Positions 6,036 through 14,277 of a stretch of DNA of 14,580 nucleotides are shown piece by piece (within the stretch, counting starts at the first letter, position 1; every line of letters starts with the position of its first letter). The notes below the pieces were generated by a model. The model saw only the letters and a list, made by a program, of their open reading frames with translations. It made no database searches and was not told where the DNA came from. The stretch is taken from the NCBI GenBank assembly GCA_903928045.1, contig CAIYPH010000805.1:1-14580 (forward strand), read 5' to 3'. Source of the DNA: an uncultured Rhodospirillales bacterium (GTDB taxonomy: Bacteria > Pseudomonadota > Alphaproteobacteria > Acetobacterales > Acetobacteraceae). The position numbers and the translations under genes were made by a program.

Positions 6036-7048
6036 CAGGACATCCATGGGGGGGTAGGGAGGCCCTTCTCGCGCAGGAACTCCGGGTTGAAGAGCTTGGA
6101 CTGGTAGCGCGCGCCGCCGTCGCACAGGATTGTCACAATCGTGTGACCAGGCCCCATCGCGCGGGCGACCCGGATGGCGGCGGCGACGTTGATGCCGGCC
6201 GAGCCGCCGATGGAGAGGCCCTCGTGGATCAGCAGGTCGAACACCTGCTCCAGCGCCTCGGCGTCGGGGATGCGCACGGCATCATCGATCGGCGCGCCTT
6301 CGAGGTTGCCGGGCACCCGGCCCTGGCCGATGCCCTCGGTGATCGAGTTGCCGGTCACCGTGAGGTCCCCCGATTTCACCCAGCCATAGAGGCAGGAGCC
6401 CTCGGGGTCGGCCAGCACGATGCGAACCTTGGGGTTGCGCGCCTTGAGCGCCATGGCGACGCCCGCCAGCGTGCCGCCGGTGCCGCAGGCGCAAGTGAAG
6501 GCATCGATGCCACCGGCGGTCTGGTGCCAGATCTCGGGGCCGGTGGTTTCGCGATGGCCTTCCCGATTTGCCAGATTATCGAACTGGTTAGCCCAGACGC
6601 CCTGCAATTCCTCGGCGAGCCGGCGCGAGACATGCACGTAGTTGCCGGGGTCCTTGAACGGCTTGGCCGGCACCAGCCGCAGATCGGCGCCGATCATGCG
6701 CAGGAAGTCGATCTTCTCGCGGCTCTGGGTCTCCGGCATGACGATCACCGAGCGGTAGCCGCGCGCATTGCCCACCAGCGTCAGGCCGATGCCGGTGTTC
6801 CCCGCCGTGCCCTCCACGATGGTGCCGCCCGGCTTGAGGCGACCGGAGGCCTCGGCGTCGGCGATGATGGCGAGCCCCGCGCGGTCCTTCACCGAGCCGC
6901 CGGGGTTCATGAACTCGGCCTTGCCCAGAATGGTGCACCCGGTGGCCTCCGAGGCGCGGCGCAGGCGGATGAGGGGGGTGTTGCCGATGGCGGCGGCGAG
7001 ATCGCCGGCGACCGGGGGGGGAACGCTCACGTGTGCGGTGCCTGACAT
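6035..7048 (-). CDS. Cysteine synthase family PLP-dependent enzyme (OASS/CBS type)
   Basis: This 337-aa fold-type II PLP enzyme belongs to the O-acetylserine sulfhydrylase / cystathionine beta-synthase family, which typically makes cysteine from O-acetylserine and sulfide, or related beta-replacement products. The Schiff-base lysine is Lys54 in Gly-Gly-Ser-Val-Lys-Asp-Arg. The PLP-phosphate loop Gly-Thr-Gly-Gly-Thr is at 189-193 and a Gly-Gly-Ser-Ala-Gly segment at 281-285. The substrate loop reads Thr-Ala-Gly-Asn-Thr-Gly (81-86) where classical CysK has Thr-Ser-Gly-Asn-Thr-Gly, so the nucleophile or acceptor may differ. The ATG at 7048 has GGAGG about nine bases upstream. It leads a two-gene operon with the CMD-like gene and diverges from the rhodanese gene. 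A second, more classical cysteine synthase lies at 11467. The family is certain; the exact reaction is not. Confidence 0.92.
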   Translation of the reverse strand: MSGTAHVSVPPPVAGDLAAAIGNTPLIRLRRASEATGCTILGKAEFMNPGGSVKDRAGLAIIADAEASGRLKPGGTIVEGTAGNTGIGLTLVGNARGYRSVIVMPETQSREKIDFLRMIGADLRLVPAKPFKDPGNYVHVSRRLAEELQGVWANQFDNLANREGHRETTGPEIWHQTAGGIDAFTCACGTGGTLAGVAMALKARNPKVRIVLADPEGSCLYGWVKSGDLTVTGNSITEGIGQGRVPGNLEGAPIDDAVRIPDAEALEQVFDLLIHEGLSIGGSAGINVAAAIRVARAMGPGHTIVTILCDGGARYQSKLFNPEFLREKGLPTPPWMS

Positions 7049-7142
7049 GTCTGTTGCGCCTCCGGTCGCTCTGTGGTCTCAGACGGGTTGAATGCGCGCC
7101 CGTGGCGTGCGATTTCACTTCGATATCATGGGGGCGTCCGGC

Positions 7143-7553
7143 ATGGTCGACAACATCCACACTTCCGACGTCTGGGCCGCGTTGCAGAATGACCCCCAGT
7201 CGCAACTCGTCGATGTCCGCACCGACGCGGAATGGACGTATGTCGGCTTGGCCGATCTCTCGGCCGCCGGCAAGCAGCCGGTGCTGATCCCCTGGCAGAT
7301 TTTCCCGGCCATGGCGGTGAATGGCGGGTTCGTCGACCAGTTGCGTGGCGCGGGGTTCACGCCGGACCACCACATCTACTTCATTTGCCGCAGCGGCGTG
7401 CGCAGCCTGGCCGCGGCCGCGGCGGCGATCGCGGCGGGGTTTGTGCACAGCTACAACGTGGCCGACGGGTTCGAGGGGCCGCCGGATGCCGAGGGGCATC
7501 GCGGTCAGGTCGCCGGCTGGAAGGCCGAGGGCCTGCCTTGGCGGCAGCGCTGA
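7143..7553 (+). CDS. Rhodanese-like domain protein
   Basis: A single-domain rhodanese of 136 aa from the ATG at 7143. It has the usual Leu-Val-Asp-Val-Arg-Thr...Glu-Trp substrate-domain entry near residue 22-31 and the six-residue active loop Cys82-Arg-Ser-Gly-Val-Arg87, followed by a helix and Asn-Val-Ala-Asp-Gly-Phe-Glu-Gly. Rhodaneses carry persulfide sulfur on this cysteine and pass it to acceptors such as thiols or cyanide. The protein ends Gly-Leu-Pro-Trp-Arg-Gln-Arg, as expected for this small cytoplasmic class. ATGs at 7092 and 7128 are possible in frame, but the residues they add look unlike the family. It diverges from the cysteine-synthase-family gene by about 94 bp, which suggests shared sulfur-related regulation. 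The membrane-protein gene follows after a short gap on the same strand. Confidence 0.9.
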   Translation: MVDNIHTSDVWAALQNDPQSQLVDVRTDAEWTYVGLADLSAAGKQPVLIPWQIFPAMAVNGGFVDQLRGAGFTPDHHIYFICRSGVRSLAAAAAAIAAGFVHSYNVADGFEGPPDAEGHRGQVAGWKAEGLPWRQR

Positions 7554-7580
7554 GCATTCGGGCAACCGATTAGGATGTCC

Positions 7581-8423
7581 ATGATGTTCCCGATTTTCGG
7601 CACCATCGGCGAGGGGCTCGGGGCGGCTGCGCGGTTTGTGCGCGCCAAGCCTGGCATGACCTTCGGGGTGCTGGGTGGCTATACGATCGCGGCCGCGATT
7701 GGCTCGGTCGGGATCATCCGCCTGCCGCTGCCCTTCTGGCTGGCGGGGATGCTGCTGACCTGGACGATCGCCCTTGTGCTCATGCTGGGCCTCGCGCCGA
7801 TCTGGACGGCGCTGTATCGCTTCGCGGTGCTGGGAGACGTCAGCCGGCGCTATTGGCAGATCGACGTGCGGACGCGTCGCGTCGCGCTGATGCTGGCGGT
7901 GCTGGCGTTCATCAGCCTGCTCGGCGCGCTGCCTTTCGCGCTGGCGCTCGATGTCATTCCGCGCGTGGGCCTGCGCCGCTTCGCCGTGCTGGGCGCGGTG
8001 GGGTTCGCGGCGCTGGTCAAGGCTGGGTCGTTCTGGCTGCTGGGCCGGCTGGCGATCAGCGGGGCGATGGCGGCGACCGGCAGCAAGCCGCAGGCGATGG
8101 ACACCTCCTTCGCCTATACGCAGGGCGCGGCGATCCCGGTGCTGACGACGATGTTGCTGGTTTATCTGCCGAGCATCCTGCTCTCCGGCGGCTTCATCGC
8201 GACGATCCGGATGGCGGAACTGCGGCCGGGCTCCGGCGCCTCGATGGTGCTGGATCTCGTGAGTACCTCGATGTCGACCCTCGCCAGCGCAATGACGGAT
8301 TTCGTCTGGGTCGCGGTCAGCGCCAAGCTGGCGTTGCGACTCGTCAAGGCGCAGCGGGTTCGGGCCGCCGAGGAAGCCAAGCGCGCGCGCGAGCAGCGGG
8401 ACAAGGGCGGCGACGAGGACTAG
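7581..8423 (+). CDS. Multi-pass inner-membrane protein of unknown function
   Basis: A 280-aa integral membrane protein. Hydrophobic segments lie near residues 28-48, 54-76, 103-125, 135-157, 185-210 and 225-250 (counted from the alternative start at 7575), giving about six helices. The tail after residue 255 is strongly charged and basic, then acidic. I choose the ATG at 7581 because AGGA (7572-7575) is five bases upstream; the ATG at 7575 overlaps that site. I recognise no transporter or enzyme motif. It follows the rhodanese gene by under 30 bp and is probably co-transcribed, which hints at a sulfur-related or redox role only by association. Its TAG overlaps the TAG of the convergent permease gene as CTAG. 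Confidence 0.8.
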   Translation: MMFPIFGTIGEGLGAAARFVRAKPGMTFGVLGGYTIAAAIGSVGIIRLPLPFWLAGMLLTWTIALVLMLGLAPIWTALYRFAVLGDVSRRYWQIDVRTRRVALMLAVLAFISLLGALPFALALDVIPRVGLRRFAVLGAVGFAALVKAGSFWLLGRLAISGAMAATGSKPQAMDTSFAYTQGAAIPVLTTMLLVYLPSILLSGGFIATIRMAELRPGSGASMVLDLVSTSMSTLASAMTDFVWVAVSAKLALRLVKAQRVRAAEEAKRAREQRDKGGDED

Positions 8424-9085
8424 CGCCGGGAGGCGACGGCGCGGTTTTCGAGCCGGCTGAGCAGGCGCACCAGCGGCCACAGCAGCAGGAAATAAACCGC
8501 GGCCGCGGCGACGATCGGCGTCGGGTTATAGGTCAGGCTTTGCGCCTGACGGGCCTGGAACAGCAGCTCCGGCAGCGCGACCACCGAGGCGAGCGAGGTC
8601 AGCTTCACCACTTCCAGCGTGTTGGACAGCAAATCGGGCAGCACGGCGCGCACCGCCTGCGGCAGCACGATCCAGACCAGCGCCTGAAGGCGGCTCAGCC
8701 CGGTGGAGCGCGCCGCCTCGATCTGCCCGGCCGGCACGCTCTCAATGCCCGCCCGCAGCACCTCGCCGTAATAGGCGCCGGTGTTGAGGAAGAACGCGAT
8801 GCCCACGCAGGCGAAACCGCCCAGCTCAAGCCCGGCGAAGGGCAGTCCGGCATAGAGGAAGATCAGCAGCACCAGCGGCGGGAAGGCGCGGAAGAAATCC
8901 ACCCAGGCCATCAGCGGCCAGCGCACCCAGGGCGAACGAAGGGTGGAGAGCAGCGCGAGAAGCATGCCGCCGGCCAGCCCAAGCGGCACCACCATCAGCG
9001 ACAGCGCCAGCGTATTCCCGAGCCCGGCCAGGATGATGGGCCAAGCCTGCGCCATGATCGCGGCGTTGAAGAAGGTCTCGATCAT
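8420..9085 (-). CDS. Polar amino acid ABC transporter permease (second)
   Basis: A 221-aa inner-membrane permease of the His/Glu/Gln/Arg importer family (HisM/GlnP type). Several hydrophobic segments are visible, and the cytoplasmic loop that docks on the ATPase carries Glu123-Ala-Ala-Arg-Ser-Thr-Gly followed by Leu-Pro-Gln-Ala, the EAA motif. I start at the ATG at 9085, which overlaps the stop of the other permease gene as ATGA, rather than using a longer frame reaching 9373 whose extra N-terminus is not membrane-like. It is the last gene of a four-gene operon. With its partner it forms the heterodimeric membrane channel. The substrate cannot be told from the permease alone. Confidence 0.93.
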   Translation of the reverse strand: MIETFFNAAIMAQAWPIILAGLGNTLALSLMVVPLGLAGGMLLALLSTLRSPWVRWPLMAWVDFFRAFPPLVLLIFLYAGLPFAGLELGGFACVGIAFFLNTGAYYGEVLRAGIESVPAGQIEAARSTGLSRLQALVWIVLPQAVRAVLPDLLSNTLEVVKLTSLASVVALPELLFQARQAQSLTYNPTPIVAAAAVYFLLLWPLVRLLSRLENRAVASRR

Positions 9086-9753
9086 CGGAACTTCCGCTCC
9101 ACCCAACGGCCGAAAATGACCACCGGCAGGAACAGGACGAGGTAGGCCGCCGCCCCAAGGGTGAGCGGTGAGGGGTTGTAGCTGTTCGAAACCGCCGAGG
9201 AGGCCTGGCCGAGGATCTCCGTCACCGCCACCACCGAGCCCAAGGCGGTACCCTTGGTGATGGCGATGGTGCGGTTGGTGAGCGGCGGGATGGTGATGCG
9301 CAGGGCCTGGGGCAGGATCACATGTGCCAACGTCTCGCCGAAGCCGAGCCCGGTGGAGCGTGCGGCTTCCCACTGGCCGCGCGGAATGGCGGTAATGCCG
9401 GCCCAGAAGATCTCTTCCGAGAAGGCCATCAGCACCAGTGCCATACTGAGCCAGGTGGAGATGAAGCCGGAGGGTGCGATGTCGATGCTCGGCAGGCCGA
9501 AATAGATCAGCACGATGATCACCAGCGGCGGCAAAGCGCGAAACAGGTCCACCACAAAGACGATCGCCCAGTTCACCACGCGGATGCCGAAGCTGCGCAG
9601 CACTGCCAGCGCCAGCCCGGCGGCCAGCCCGCTCACCACGATCAGCGCCGCGAGCTCGATGGTGGTACCGAGCCCGGCCACGATGTCCGGCCAGTAGCGC
9701 GCCATCACCTTCGCGTTGAGGAATGTCTCGGCGAAGCGCTCCCAGCCCCCCAT
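9082..9753 (-). CDS. Polar amino acid ABC transporter permease (first)
   Basis: A 223-aa permease from the ATG at 9753; a GTG at 9756 directly before it could be used instead. It is the same family as its neighbour and shares the EAA loop (Glu-Ala-Ala-Arg-Ser-Thr-Gly near residue 129) and Ile-Leu-Pro-Gln-Ala. Hydrophobic segments alternate with short loops in the normal pattern for a family of about 220 aa. It begins some 13 bp after the ATPase stop and overlaps the next permease by four bases (ATGA). The two permeases are clearly different sequences, as expected for a heterodimer. Confidence 0.93.
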   Translation of the reverse strand: MGGWERFAETFLNAKVMARYWPDIVAGLGTTIELAALIVVSGLAAGLALAVLRSFGIRVVNWAIVFVVDLFRALPPLVIIVLIYFGLPSIDIAPSGFISTWLSMALVLMAFSEEIFWAGITAIPRGQWEAARSTGLGFGETLAHVILPQALRITIPPLTNRTIAITKGTALGSVVAVTEILGQASSAVSNSYNPSPLTLGAAAYLVLFLPVVIFGRWVERKFR

Positions 9754-9766
9754 CACAGAACGGCCA

Positions 9767-10495
9767 TCAGTGGCGCTGGATCTGGCTGATGAACCCGCGG
9801 GTGCGGGCGTGGACGGGCGCCTCGAAAATCTGCGCCGGCGGCCCCTGCTCGACGATCAGCCCGTCATCCATGAACAGCACCCGGTCGGCCGCCGCGCGGG
9901 CGAAACCCATTTCGTGGCTCACCACCACCATCGTCATGCCGCTTTCGCGCAAGGAGCGCATCACGCCGAGCACGCTGCCGACCAACTCAGGGTCGAGCGC
10001 CGAGGTCGGTTCGTCGAACAGCATCACGCGCGGTTCGAGCGCGATGGCCCGCGCAATCGCGACGCGCTGCTGCTGGCCGCCCGACAACTGGCCCGGCTTG
10101 TGGTCCGCGCGCTCGGCGAGGCCGACGCGGGCGAGCGCGGCATGGCCGATCTCGTCCGCCTCGGCGCGGGACTTGCCGGCCACCTTGCGCAGTGCCAGCG
10201 TCACATTCCCCAGCGCCGTCATATGCGGGTAGAGGTTGAAGGACTGGAACACCATGCCGATGCGCTGGCGGGCGTGGTTGAGGTCGGTGCGGGGATCCAG
10301 CAGGTCAATCCCGTCCACCACCACGCTGCCCGCACTCGGCACTTCCAGCCGGTTGAGGCAGCGCAGCATGGTGGATTTGCCGGAGCCGGAGGGGCCGATG
10401 ATGAACACCAGCTCCCGCTCGGCCACGTCGAGATCGACGCCCTTCAAGACGTGAAGGGCGCCGAACTGCTTATGGATCCCCTTTGCCTGGATCAT
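9767..10495 (-). CDS. Amino acid ABC transporter ATP-binding protein
   Basis: A 242-aa ATPase of the HisP/GlnQ class. Walker A is Gly-Pro-Ser-Gly-Ser-Gly-Lys40-Ser-Thr, the Q-loop glutamine is Gln84, the signature Leu-Ser-Gly-Gly-Gln is at 137-141, Walker B ends at Asp161 with the catalytic Glu162, and the switch His194 is in Ser-His-Glu. All catalytic residues are present, so it should be active. The start is the ATG at 10495, whose A is the last base of the TGA of the binding-protein gene (TGATG); an upstream TTG is less likely. It drives the two permeases encoded just downstream. Only one ATPase is present, so it would act as a homodimer. Confidence 0.96.
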   Translation of the reverse strand: MIQAKGIHKQFGALHVLKGVDLDVAERELVFIIGPSGSGKSTMLRCLNRLEVPSAGSVVVDGIDLLDPRTDLNHARQRIGMVFQSFNLYPHMTALGNVTLALRKVAGKSRAEADEIGHAALARVGLAERADHKPGQLSGGQQQRVAIARAIALEPRVMLFDEPTSALDPELVGSVLGVMRSLRESGMTMVVVSHEMGFARAAADRVLFMDDGLIVEQGPPAQIFEAPVHARTRGFISQIQRH

Positions 10496-11328
10496 CAACC
10501 GCAGGTCAGGGCATGCGCGGTCGGGTCATAGCCGGGCATGCCGGGCACGCCGTAGCCGGGGGTGATGGTGTTCTCCAGGTCATCCGCGGCGGGGGCGGCG
10601 CCGAACCACTTCTCGGAGAGCTTGGCGATGGTGCCGTCCTTCTTCATGCAGTCCAGCACGTCCTGCATCTGGTTGCGCAGCGCCACGCTGTCCTTGCGGA
10701 AGGGCGCGGCCCAGTGCGCCTTGCTCTCGTTCAGCACGAGGTCGGCGACGAATTGCGGGTTCTTCGCGGCGGTGTATTTGATCACCGTATTGCCGCCGAG
10801 CGTGGCAAAAGCGCGGCCCGAGAGCACCGCCTGGGTGGCGTCCGGCTGGGTGTCATAGACCTGCACGGTGAAGCCGATCTTCTCGCCCATCTGCTTGGAC
10901 AGCGTCTCATAGGGCGTGCCCTTGTTCACTGAGACGGCCTTGCCCTTGAGATCCTCCCAGGACTTGATCGGCGCGGCGCCTTTCTTGATGCCGAACTGGA
11001 AGGCGGTCCAGAGATAGCCCGACGTGAACAGCATGTTCTCAGCCCGCTCCTTCGTCACCGTCGTCGGCGCGGCGATGAAGTCATAGCGGCCGGACATCAG
11101 GCCAGGGATGAGACCGGAGAAGCTGGTGCTCTCGATGGTGATCTCGCGCTTCATCCGGCGGGCGGCCTCGGTGAAGAGGTCGATCTGGAAGCCCTCGACC
11201 CCACCACCGCCGAGCTTGGGCATGGCGTGCGGCGCGAAGGTGCCATCCACCCCGGTGCGCAGCGGCTGGGCGATGGCGGCAAGCGGAAAGGTGAGCGCGA
11301 TCGCGAGCGCGATGCGGCGAAGACTCAT
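10495..11328 (-). CDS. Amino acid ABC transporter substrate-binding protein (family 3)
   Basis: A 277-aa periplasmic binding protein of the polar amino acid family. A signal peptide ends near residue 20 (hydrophobic run then Ala-Ile-Ala before Gln-Pro-Leu). The mature start [11 protein letters not shown] and the later Gly-Phe-Gln-Ile-Asp-Leu-Phe block are typical; there is no lipobox, so it should be soluble. The ATG at 11328 has GGGAG at good distance. The C-terminal tail ends Leu-Thr-Cys-Gly, and another Cys occurs near Asp-Cys-Met-Lys-Lys, so a disulfide is possible. It is the first gene of the operon and diverges from cysK with about 138 bp between starts, which makes cystine, cysteine or a related amino acid a reasonable guess for the ligand; this is inference. 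Confidence 0.92.
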   Translation of the reverse strand: MSLRRIALAIALTFPLAAIAQPLRTGVDGTFAPHAMPKLGGGGVEGFQIDLFTEAARRMKREITIESTSFSGLIPGLMSGRYDFIAAPTTVTKERAENMLFTSGYLWTAFQFGIKKGAAPIKSWEDLKGKAVSVNKGTPYETLSKQMGEKIGFTVQVYDTQPDATQAVLSGRAFATLGGNTVIKYTAAKNPQFVADLVLNESKAHWAAPFRKDSVALRNQMQDVLDCMKKDGTIAKLSEKWFGAAPAADDLENTITPGYGVPGMPGYDPTAHALTCG

Positions 11329-11466
11329 TGTGAAGCTCCCGGGATTTGGTCGTGGCGCGACGATGCCGCGCCCGGACGACCGCGGCAAGGGTGGCGGCGC
11401 AATTTCGTTTGGCGCGATGGCGGTCGGCGGATAAGGTTCGATTCAATCAAAGATCGGAGGCACTCG

Positions 11467-12441
11467 ATGTCCAGCCACAAACCCCTCGTGTTCGACCGCC
11501 CGATGCGCGGGCGCATCTACGACAGCATCGCCGAGACCATCGGCAACACGCCGCTGGTGCGCATCCCGCAGATCTGCGCCGATGAGGGCGTGACGGCGGA
11601 TATCTGCCTCAAGCTCGAATTCTTCAACCCGATCGCCTCGGTGAAGGACCGCATCGGCGTCAACATGATCGTGGCGCTGGAAGAACGCGGCGCCATTGGG
11701 CCGGGCGCCGTGATCGTCGAGCCGACTTCGGGCAATACCGGCATCGGCCTCGCCTTCGTTTGCGCCGCCCGCGGCTACAAGCTGATCCTGACCATGCCGG
11801 AGAGCGTGTCGATCGAGCGGCGCAAGATGCTGGCCTATCTCGGCGCGGAGCTTGTGCTGACGCCGCGCGAGAAGGGCATGAACGGCGCTATCGCCAAGGC
11901 GAACGAGATCCTCGCCGCCACCCCCGGCGCGGTGAAGCCCGATCAGTTCGGCAACCCCGACAACCCCGCCATCCATCGCCGCACCACCGCGGAGGAGATC
12001 TGGTACGACACCGCCGGCGAGGTGGACGCTGTCGTGAGCGGCATCGGCACCGGCGGCACGCTGACCGGCATCGGCCAGGTGCTGAAGCCGCGCAAGCCGG
12101 GCCTCAAGATGTTCGCGGTTGAGCCGGCGGCCAGCCCCGTGCTCTCCGGCGGCAGCCCGGCACCGCACCCGATTCAGGGGATCGGCGCGGGCTTCGTGCC
12201 GGAGGTGCTGGATCGCAGCCTGATCGACGAGGTGGTGCAGGTGGCCAATGACGAGGCGTTCCACTGGGCGCGGCGGCTGGCGTCGCGCGAGGGTATCCCG
12301 GGCGGCATTTCCTCGGGGGCGGCATTGGCGGCGACGCTGAAGGTGGCGAAGCGGCCGGAGATGGCCGGCAAGCGGATCGTCACCATCATCCCCTCCTTCG
12401 CCGAGCGCTACATCACGACGGCGCTTTTCGAAGGGCTCTGA
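11467..12441 (+). CDS. cysK: Cysteine synthase A (O-acetylserine sulfhydrylase)
   Basis: This 324-aa protein has the full CysK signature. The PLP lysine is Lys60 in Ser-Val-Lys-Asp-Arg, the substrate loop Thr-Ser-Gly-Asn-Thr-Gly is at 87-92, the PLP-phosphate loop Gly-Thr-Gly-Gly-Thr is at 194-198, and Ser-Ser-Gly at 282-284 contacts the PLP ring. The enzyme joins sulfide to O-acetyl-L-serine to make L-cysteine in the cytoplasm. The ATG at 11467 has GGAGG at 11456-11460. It is divergent from the amino-acid ABC importer and convergent with the phosphatase gene, with only 4 bp between stops. It differs from the PLP enzyme at 6035-7048 in its substrate loop and insertions, so the window encodes two distinct members of the family. 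The assignment is firm; the preferred sulfur donor is not shown. Confidence 0.94.
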   Translation: MSSHKPLVFDRPMRGRIYDSIAETIGNTPLVRIPQICADEGVTADICLKLEFFNPIASVKDRIGVNMIVALEERGAIGPGAVIVEPTSGNTGIGLAFVCAARGYKLILTMPESVSIERRKMLAYLGAELVLTPREKGMNGAIAKANEILAATPGAVKPDQFGNPDNPAIHRRTTAEEIWYDTAGEVDAVVSGIGTGGTLTGIGQVLKPRKPGLKMFAVEPAASPVLSGGSPAPHPIQGIGAGFVPEVLDRSLIDEVVQVANDEAFHWARRLASREGIPGGISSGAALAATLKVAKRPEMAGKRIVTIIPSFAERYITTALFEGL

Positions 12442-12445
12442 GCCG

Positions 12446-13186
12446 CTACTCCAGCAGGGCGTCGCGCAGGGCCGCGCGGCGCCCGGCGTCGAGGCCGATG
12501 CGGGTTTCGAGATAGCCGTCGAGGCTCCCGTGCGTATCCATCATCGCGGCGAAGGCGGCGTCGAGGAACATCGGCTCCACGCTGGTGAGCACTTCGGCCG
12601 CGATCGGGGTGAGGCTGGTGCTCACGCCGGCCTGGCCGCGCCAGAGGCGGCGGGTGGCGAGGTAGTCTGCCTGGATTGTGGCACGATCGACGCCAAGGGC
12701 GGCCAGGATAAGCGCGGCGCCGAAGCCGGTGCGGTCTTTGCCGGCGGTGCAGTGGAACAGCAAAGCAGGGGCGTTCGGTTCCAGGAGGAGGTCGAACAGG
12801 CGGGCGTAGCGATGGTTCCAGGTGAGTGCGTAGGCGGCGTAGGCCTCGGCCATGAGCTGCTGGATGGGGAGGCGGGCGGTGTCGCCTTGTTCGGAGAGGG
12901 CGCGGAGTGCGTTGCCGAGGGATGGGTCGATGGAGAGGTCGTGGATTTTCACCCCGGTGAGCCTGGTGGGTGCGGCCGCCTGCTCGCCCGGGCCGCGCAG
13001 ATCGGCAACCCGGCCGATGCCGGCGGCGCGGATGCGTTTGGCGTCCTCGTCCGTGATCTCCGAGAGGCGGGCGGAGCGGAAGACGCGGTTGAAGCGAACC
13101 TTCGCGCCATCCTTGGTGCGGTAGCCGCCGAGATCGCGGAGGTTGGAGGCGCCTTCGAGCTCGATCGAGCGGGGGAGATCGCTCAC
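12446..13186 (-). CDS. Tyrosine-protein phosphatase-like protein (CX5R type)
   Basis: From a GTG at 13186 the product is 246 aa. It carries the active-site loop His145-Cys146-Thr-Ala-Gly-Lys-Asp-Arg152-Thr-Gly, the C(X)5R signature of the tyrosine/serine phosphatase superfamily, with the Lys-Asp in the loop seen in the phosphoinositide or protein-tyrosine phosphatase 3 group. An N-terminal Asn-Leu-Arg-Asp-Leu-Gly-Gly-Tyr block (15-22) and Asp-Leu-Arg-Gly-Pro-Gly-Glu (62-68) are also typical. The GTG overlaps the stop of the upstream metallo-beta-lactamase-fold gene as GTGA, so the two are translated together; a longer frame from 13366 adds an Arg/Pro-rich segment that is a shadow. No signal peptide is seen. 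The substrate could be protein, lipid or nucleotide phosphate. Confidence 0.88.
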   Translation of the reverse strand: MSDLPRSIELEGASNLRDLGGYRTKDGAKVRFNRVFRSARLSEITDEDAKRIRAAGIGRVADLRGPGEQAAAPTRLTGVKIHDLSIDPSLGNALRALSEQGDTARLPIQQLMAEAYAAYALTWNHRYARLFDLLLEPNAPALLFHCTAGKDRTGFGAALILAALGVDRATIQADYLATRRLWRGQAGVSTSLTPIAAEVLTSVEPMFLDAAFAAMMDTHGSLDGYLETRIGLDAGRRAALRDALLE

Positions 13187-14073
13187 GCGCCCTCCCCGTG
13201 GTCGAACTCGAAGCGGTAGCCGCTGCCCTTGCGCTTCACCCGGCCGAGATGCGGCGTGCCGAAATGGGCGGGGAAGACGCGGGCGTTGCAGTCCGCGCAG
13301 TGATCGAGCACCCGGCGGCGCGAGGCTTCGGCCATGCGCGGATCGGTATCGAAGCCGCTCGACCATTCCGGGCGATAGACCTGGATCGGATGGTGCATCA
13401 CGTCACCGATGAACACGCCCTCATCGCCGCCATCGAGCAGGCGGAAGATGACGTGGCCGGGCGCGTGGCCGGGGGCGGGCTCGATCAGCAAATTGTCGCC
13501 GATCTGGTCGGTCATGTTGACGGTCTGCGCGAGGCCGGCATCGAGCACCGGGGCCAGGCTGTCCTCGAAGATGCGCTTGGCGCTGTCATTGAGGTCCGGG
13601 TTGCGCGAGGGGTCCCAGAAGTCGCGCTCCACCTGGGAGAACACGTATTTGGCGTTGGGGAAGGTCGGCTGCCACTTGCCGTCCACCAGATGGGTGTTCC
13701 AGCCGACATGGTCGACGTGCAGATGGGTGCACATGACGAAATCCACCTCCTCGCGCGCGACGCCGGCGGCCTTGAGGCGGTCGAGATACGGGGTGTCGCG
13801 CATGTGGAAGCGCGGGAAATCCGGGCGGTTCTTGTGGTTGCCGCAGCAGGTGTCGATCAGGATGTTGTGGCTGCCGGTGCGGATGAGCCAGGAATGGATG
13901 GAGGAGACCATCTTGCCCTCCGCCTCGTTGTAGTAGTTGGGCACCAGCCAGTCCCGGTGCTCGTCGAGCACCGCGGGGTCCCAGTCCGGCAGGAGGAAAT
14001 TGGGCGGGAAGCCGGCGCCGTGGCTTTCCTCGATGCGCGTGACTTCCATCGATCCGATCCGCCGTGTGGTCAT
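13183..14073 (-). CDS. Metallo-beta-lactamase-fold hydrolase
   Basis: A 296-aa MBL-fold enzyme. The zinc site is visible as His117-Leu-His119-Val-Asp121-His122, then a His in Pro-Gly-His (203), Asp224 in Gly-Asp-Val-Met-His-His, and His270 in Pro-Ala-His-Phe-Gly. These supply the usual ligands for two metals, so the enzyme should be active. There is no signal peptide, and the Asp-Thr-Cys-Cys-Gly-Asn segment before the motif matches the lactonase/glyoxalase-like branch rather than true beta-lactamases. I start at the ATG at 14073; an upstream GGGGGA and AAACGAGG give a plausible binding site, and a longer frame to 14331 runs through the AT-rich fold-backs and is not credible. It is first in a two-gene operon with the phosphatase. 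Confidence 0.9.
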   Translation of the reverse strand: MTTRRIGSMEVTRIEESHGAGFPPNFLLPDWDPAVLDEHRDWLVPNYYNEAEGKMVSSIHSWLIRTGSHNILIDTCCGNHKNRPDFPRFHMRDTPYLDRLKAAGVAREEVDFVMCTHLHVDHVGWNTHLVDGKWQPTFPNAKYVFSQVERDFWDPSRNPDLNDSAKRIFEDSLAPVLDAGLAQTVNMTDQIGDNLLIEPAPGHAPGHVIFRLLDGGDEGVFIGDVMHHPIQVYRPEWSSGFDTDPRMAEASRRRVLDHCADCNARVFPAHFGTPHLGRVKRKGSGYRFEFDHGEGA

Positions 14074-14101
14074 CCTCGTTTTCCCCCGATTCGTGCGGCG
14101 C

Positions 14102-14130
14102 TTATAGTAGTTGGTTGTGGGAGTGACTCC
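14102..14130 (-). promoter_or_regulatory. Possible promoter/operator of the MBL-phosphatase operon
   Basis: On the minus strand CTATAA (14102-14107) lies 29 bp upstream of the start at 14073 and resembles a -10 box. Just upstream is the short palindrome GGAGTCACTCC (14120-14130), which could be an operator half-site pair. No clear -35 box is seen, so this is weak and based on position and base pattern only. Confidence 0.3.
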
Positions 14131-14137
14131 AGGGGGT

Positions 14138-14161
14138 GTTCTTTTTGTGAACAAAAAGAAC
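14138..14161. repeat. AT-rich perfect inverted repeat (fold-back 1)
   Basis: GTTCTTTTTGT (14138-14148) is followed by GA and its exact complement ACAAAAAGAAC (14151-14161). With a 2-nt gap it is a palindrome-like fold-back in a window that is otherwise very GC-rich. It lies upstream of the MBL operon and outside coding sequence. A short A-run follows. It may be a terminator for a transcript entering from the right or part of an intergenic repeat family. Confidence 0.75.
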
Positions 14162-14240
14162 CAAAAAAACTTTCTGTTCCATCCATGCCGTTGGCGTACA
14201 CCCCGCGGATAGGTTGGAGCGGTACGCTGCAAAGGGATAA

Positions 14241-14277
14241 AAGTTTTTTGCTCTTTTTTTTCAAAAAAAGAGAACTT
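14241..14277. repeat. AT-rich nested inverted repeat (fold-back 2), possible terminator
   Basis: CTCTTTTTTT (14251-14260), a 2-nt gap, and AAAAAAAGAG (14263-14272) form a perfect inverted repeat, with a further outer match AAGTT (14241-14245) and AACTT (14273-14277). It stands about 80 bp right of fold-back 1, and both share the pattern of a T-run arm facing an A-run arm. From memory, similar T/A fold-backs are frequent between genes in acetic acid bacteria; this is not verified here. Confidence 0.7.

Noticed and set aside
6588..8480. 630-codon minus-strand open frame
   Set aside because: It runs across the rhodanese, the membrane protein and part of the PLP-enzyme gene. Its Arg/Gln/Pro-rich product is typical of a shadow frame.
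9085..9373. N-terminal extension of the second permease to 9373
   Set aside because: The added residues are His/Pro/Gly-rich and overlap the first permease; the ATGA overlap at 9082-9085 gives the natural start.
14138..14277. CRISPR-like or IS-end structure at the AT-rich fold-backs
   Set aside because: There are only two dissimilar palindromes, no direct repeats of constant spacing, no transposase and no target-site duplication.
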